The translations under genes were made by a program, and so were the position numbers. Positions 63,301 to 64,000 of a stretch of 64,000 bases of DNA are shown here, one piece after another. Each line of letters opens with the position of its first letter. Positions within the stretch are counted from its first letter, which is position 1. The notes under the pieces are model-generated. The model worked only from the letters and a program-made list of their open reading frames with translations. It did not search any database and was not told the origin of the DNA. Origin of the DNA: Ascaris suum. Its lineage: Eukaryota; Nematoda; Chromadorea; Rhabditida; Ascarididae. The stretch is from assembly GCA_013433145.1 (NCBI GenBank), contig CM024183.1, positions 7,421,703 to 7,485,702 of the forward strand, read 5' to 3'.

Positions 63301-63610
63301 ATGGAGGAGGGGATAGGAGAGGAGGGAAAGATGGGAGAAATGCATTCGGCGATGCGATGAAAGTTTTTGTTATCCATCTTTATAGAGTTAGTCGATTTTT
63401 GCTCAGTGCGTAGTTTATAGTTTACAGTGCATGGTTAGTCAAACGATTTATGAATGAATTTTTTTAGACGTTTTATTGCTTATTTAAAAATTCAGAATTT
63501 TATTTTCAGATAAGGTGAACACATATGAAATAACGGAAATCACCGAAACAAAAGTGAAGCAACTCGGTGATCAGCATAAGCTTGACATTCAAAGACTCGA
63601 AAATGAACGA
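45220..63610 (+). CDS. che-10: rootletin (CHE-10/CROCC-like) paralog B, 3' half off window
   Basis: Second rootletin gene, with its start inside the window. Exons: 45220-45332, 47702-47894, 48132-48304, 49477-49591, 50135-50332, 50666-50778, 51175-51295, 52202-52286, 53110-53222, 53766-53860, 54826-54957, 56353-56445, 56623-56762, 58068-58257, 58824-58921, 60230-60449, 61270-61478, 61893-61964, 63510-63610. They total 2,574 nt, 858 codons, with no stop and consistent phases. The next exon must lie beyond 64000. Compared with paralog A, exon order, phases and most lengths are equal, but many residues differ. No inactivating change is visible, so it appears functional. As a rootletin it would build or modify the striated rootlet at the base of sensory cilia. 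Confidence 0.92.
45416..45440. repeat. short (ATTT)n tract
   Basis: TTTA tetranucleotide run in the first intron of paralog B. Confidence 0.85.
49477..51295 (+). CDS. paralog B exons 4-7: rootletin domain
   Basis: Exons 49477-49591, 50135-50332, 50666-50778 and 51175-51295. Exon 5 carries NLAQYLGEEQ, LWSELQQLRAQFADY and NVGGVVRRLSITSLG, 45 of 65 residues identical to paralog A by hand count. Lengths are 115/115, 198/195, 113/107 and 121/121 for B/A, so differences are whole codons only. Confidence 0.93.
51750..51773. repeat. 24-nt poly-C tract
   Basis: Uninterrupted C homopolymer in the intron between paralog B exons 7 and 8, preceded by a C-rich stretch. Its length is prone to sequencing error. 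Confidence 0.9.
52202..53860 (+). CDS. paralog B exons 8-10: RSLSPG linker
   Basis: Exon 8 (52202-52286) ends KKRPRSLSPG, exon 9 (53110-53222) has EVIRNVRYVLRTRDNELQQL and exon 10 (53766-53860) has EETRKRLEKQLADAKKEI. The linker motif is unchanged from paralog A although the neighbouring residues differ. Exon 9 follows a gttaag acceptor, as does the matching intron of paralog A. Confidence 0.9.
52484..52566 (+). repeat. imperfect AT-rich tandem repeat
   Basis: Three spaced copies of a ggagtaatat-like unit, each followed by a T-rich run, in the intron between paralog B exons 8 and 9. Confidence 0.6.
54826..58257 (+). CDS. paralog B exons 11-14: coiled coil split by three extra introns
   Basis: Exons 54826-54957, 56353-56445, 56623-56762 and 58068-58257 add up to 555 nt, exactly the length of the single paralog A exon 6985-7539. 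The protein aligns without gaps: [51 protein letters not shown]. The three extra introns are 1,395, 177 and 1,305 bp. Exon 14 must start at 58068, after a tttag, to satisfy phase; an earlier ctcag would hit a stop. Confidence 0.9.
55043..55435 (+). other. 130-codon open frame inside a paralog B intron
   Basis: An ATG-initiated frame lies wholly within intron 54958-56352 and begins MINGELTEGWHQVLHFQQAF. It ends in a stop at 55433-55435. It has no coiled-coil character and no recognised motif. The intron is one of the three absent from paralog A, so the frame could be part of whatever was inserted, or chance. Confidence 0.25.
56518..56562. promoter_or_regulatory. cluster of three TGACCT/AGGTCA half-sites
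   Basis: TGACCT at 56518-56523 and 56542-56547 and AGGTCA at 56557-56562, within a 177-bp intron of paralog B. These are nuclear-receptor half-site hexamers. The last two are divergent with a 9-nt spacer. They may be coincidental. Confidence 0.2.
58824..63610 (+). CDS. paralog B exons 15-19: central coiled coil
   Basis: Exons 58824-58921, 60230-60449, 61270-61478, 61893-61964 and 63510-63610. Shared strings with A include [28 protein letters not shown] and QRLENER. Intron 58922-60229 and intron 61965-63509 each exceed 1.3 kb and show only AT-rich sequence without further exons. Sequence 63611-64000 is intron running off the edge. Confidence 0.92.
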
Positions 63611-64000
63611 GTAAGCATTTTGTGAGTTATCATCAATAAATATCAACATCGTTAACGATAAATAACCATTCAAATTATAGAATTATTCTAAATATACGCT
63701 AAGTGTGCTTTATTATATTATATTGATAAAGTAGAGTTTTGAGAATACAGCATATTCAGCATATTTTTTGAAGGTTCTCAATTTTTCATTTTTATTCAGT
63801 GAACTTGAAGTGGCTAATAGTTTTTTCAGGTATAACACACCTGGCATGCTGGCAATCAATTCAACTTCTCACCCAGTTTCATAGGGATAGTGAAAAAATA
63901 TAATGAACTATTTGTAATGTAACAGCGATCTGTTTATACTAGAATATATTAATACCATCAATATTATTTCAATCATAATTGCTATTGAAAATTTTATATT

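Overview
The window is nuclear DNA from a nematode. It is AT-rich, and its genes are built from many short exons with TTTCAG/TTTTAG-type acceptors. Its main content matches rootletin, the coiled-coil protein of the ciliary rootlet (C. elegans CHE-10, vertebrate CROCC). I cannot fix the species or clade. A degenerate CR1/jockey-type LINE fragment, long (TA)n and (ATTT)n tracts and kilobase introns also fit an invertebrate genome. All recognised genes lie on the + strand; one weak coding-like stretch is on the - strand.

Layout. (1) 173-27526: rootletin paralog A, 33 exons, entering from the left edge with its N-terminal exons missing; about 1,779 codons are visible. (2) 27527-29660: intergenic, with a 104-bp TA tract and a decayed-looking coding stretch on the - strand. 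(3) 29737-34482: a nine-exon gene for a predicted 524-residue type I membrane protein that I do not recognise. (4) About 34895-35560: decayed C-terminal end of a LINE reverse transcriptase. (5) About 35560-43944: roughly 8 kb with no gene I can support, holding simple repeats, a G-rich tract and a few isolated open frames. (6) 45220-63610 (possibly from 43945): rootletin paralog B, 19 exons and 858 codons, with its start inside the window and its 3' half beyond the right edge.

A and B are a head-to-tail pair. They share exon order, splice phases and most exon lengths, but their proteins are clearly diverged: by hand count 45 of 65 residues are identical in the best conserved exon. They are therefore old duplicates, not two assembled alleles. 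One 555-nt exon of A corresponds to four exons of B totalling exactly 555 nt, so B carries three extra introns (or A lost three). Both proteins should be structural filament components of ciliary rootlets in sensory neurons. The membrane-protein gene between them has no evident functional link to cilia.

All exon models were built by eye from splice consensus, reading phase and A/B comparison. The A and B exons that support each other are strong. The unmatched 3' exons of A are good. The middle exons of the membrane gene, the 3' end of A and the extreme 5' end of B are the least certain parts.
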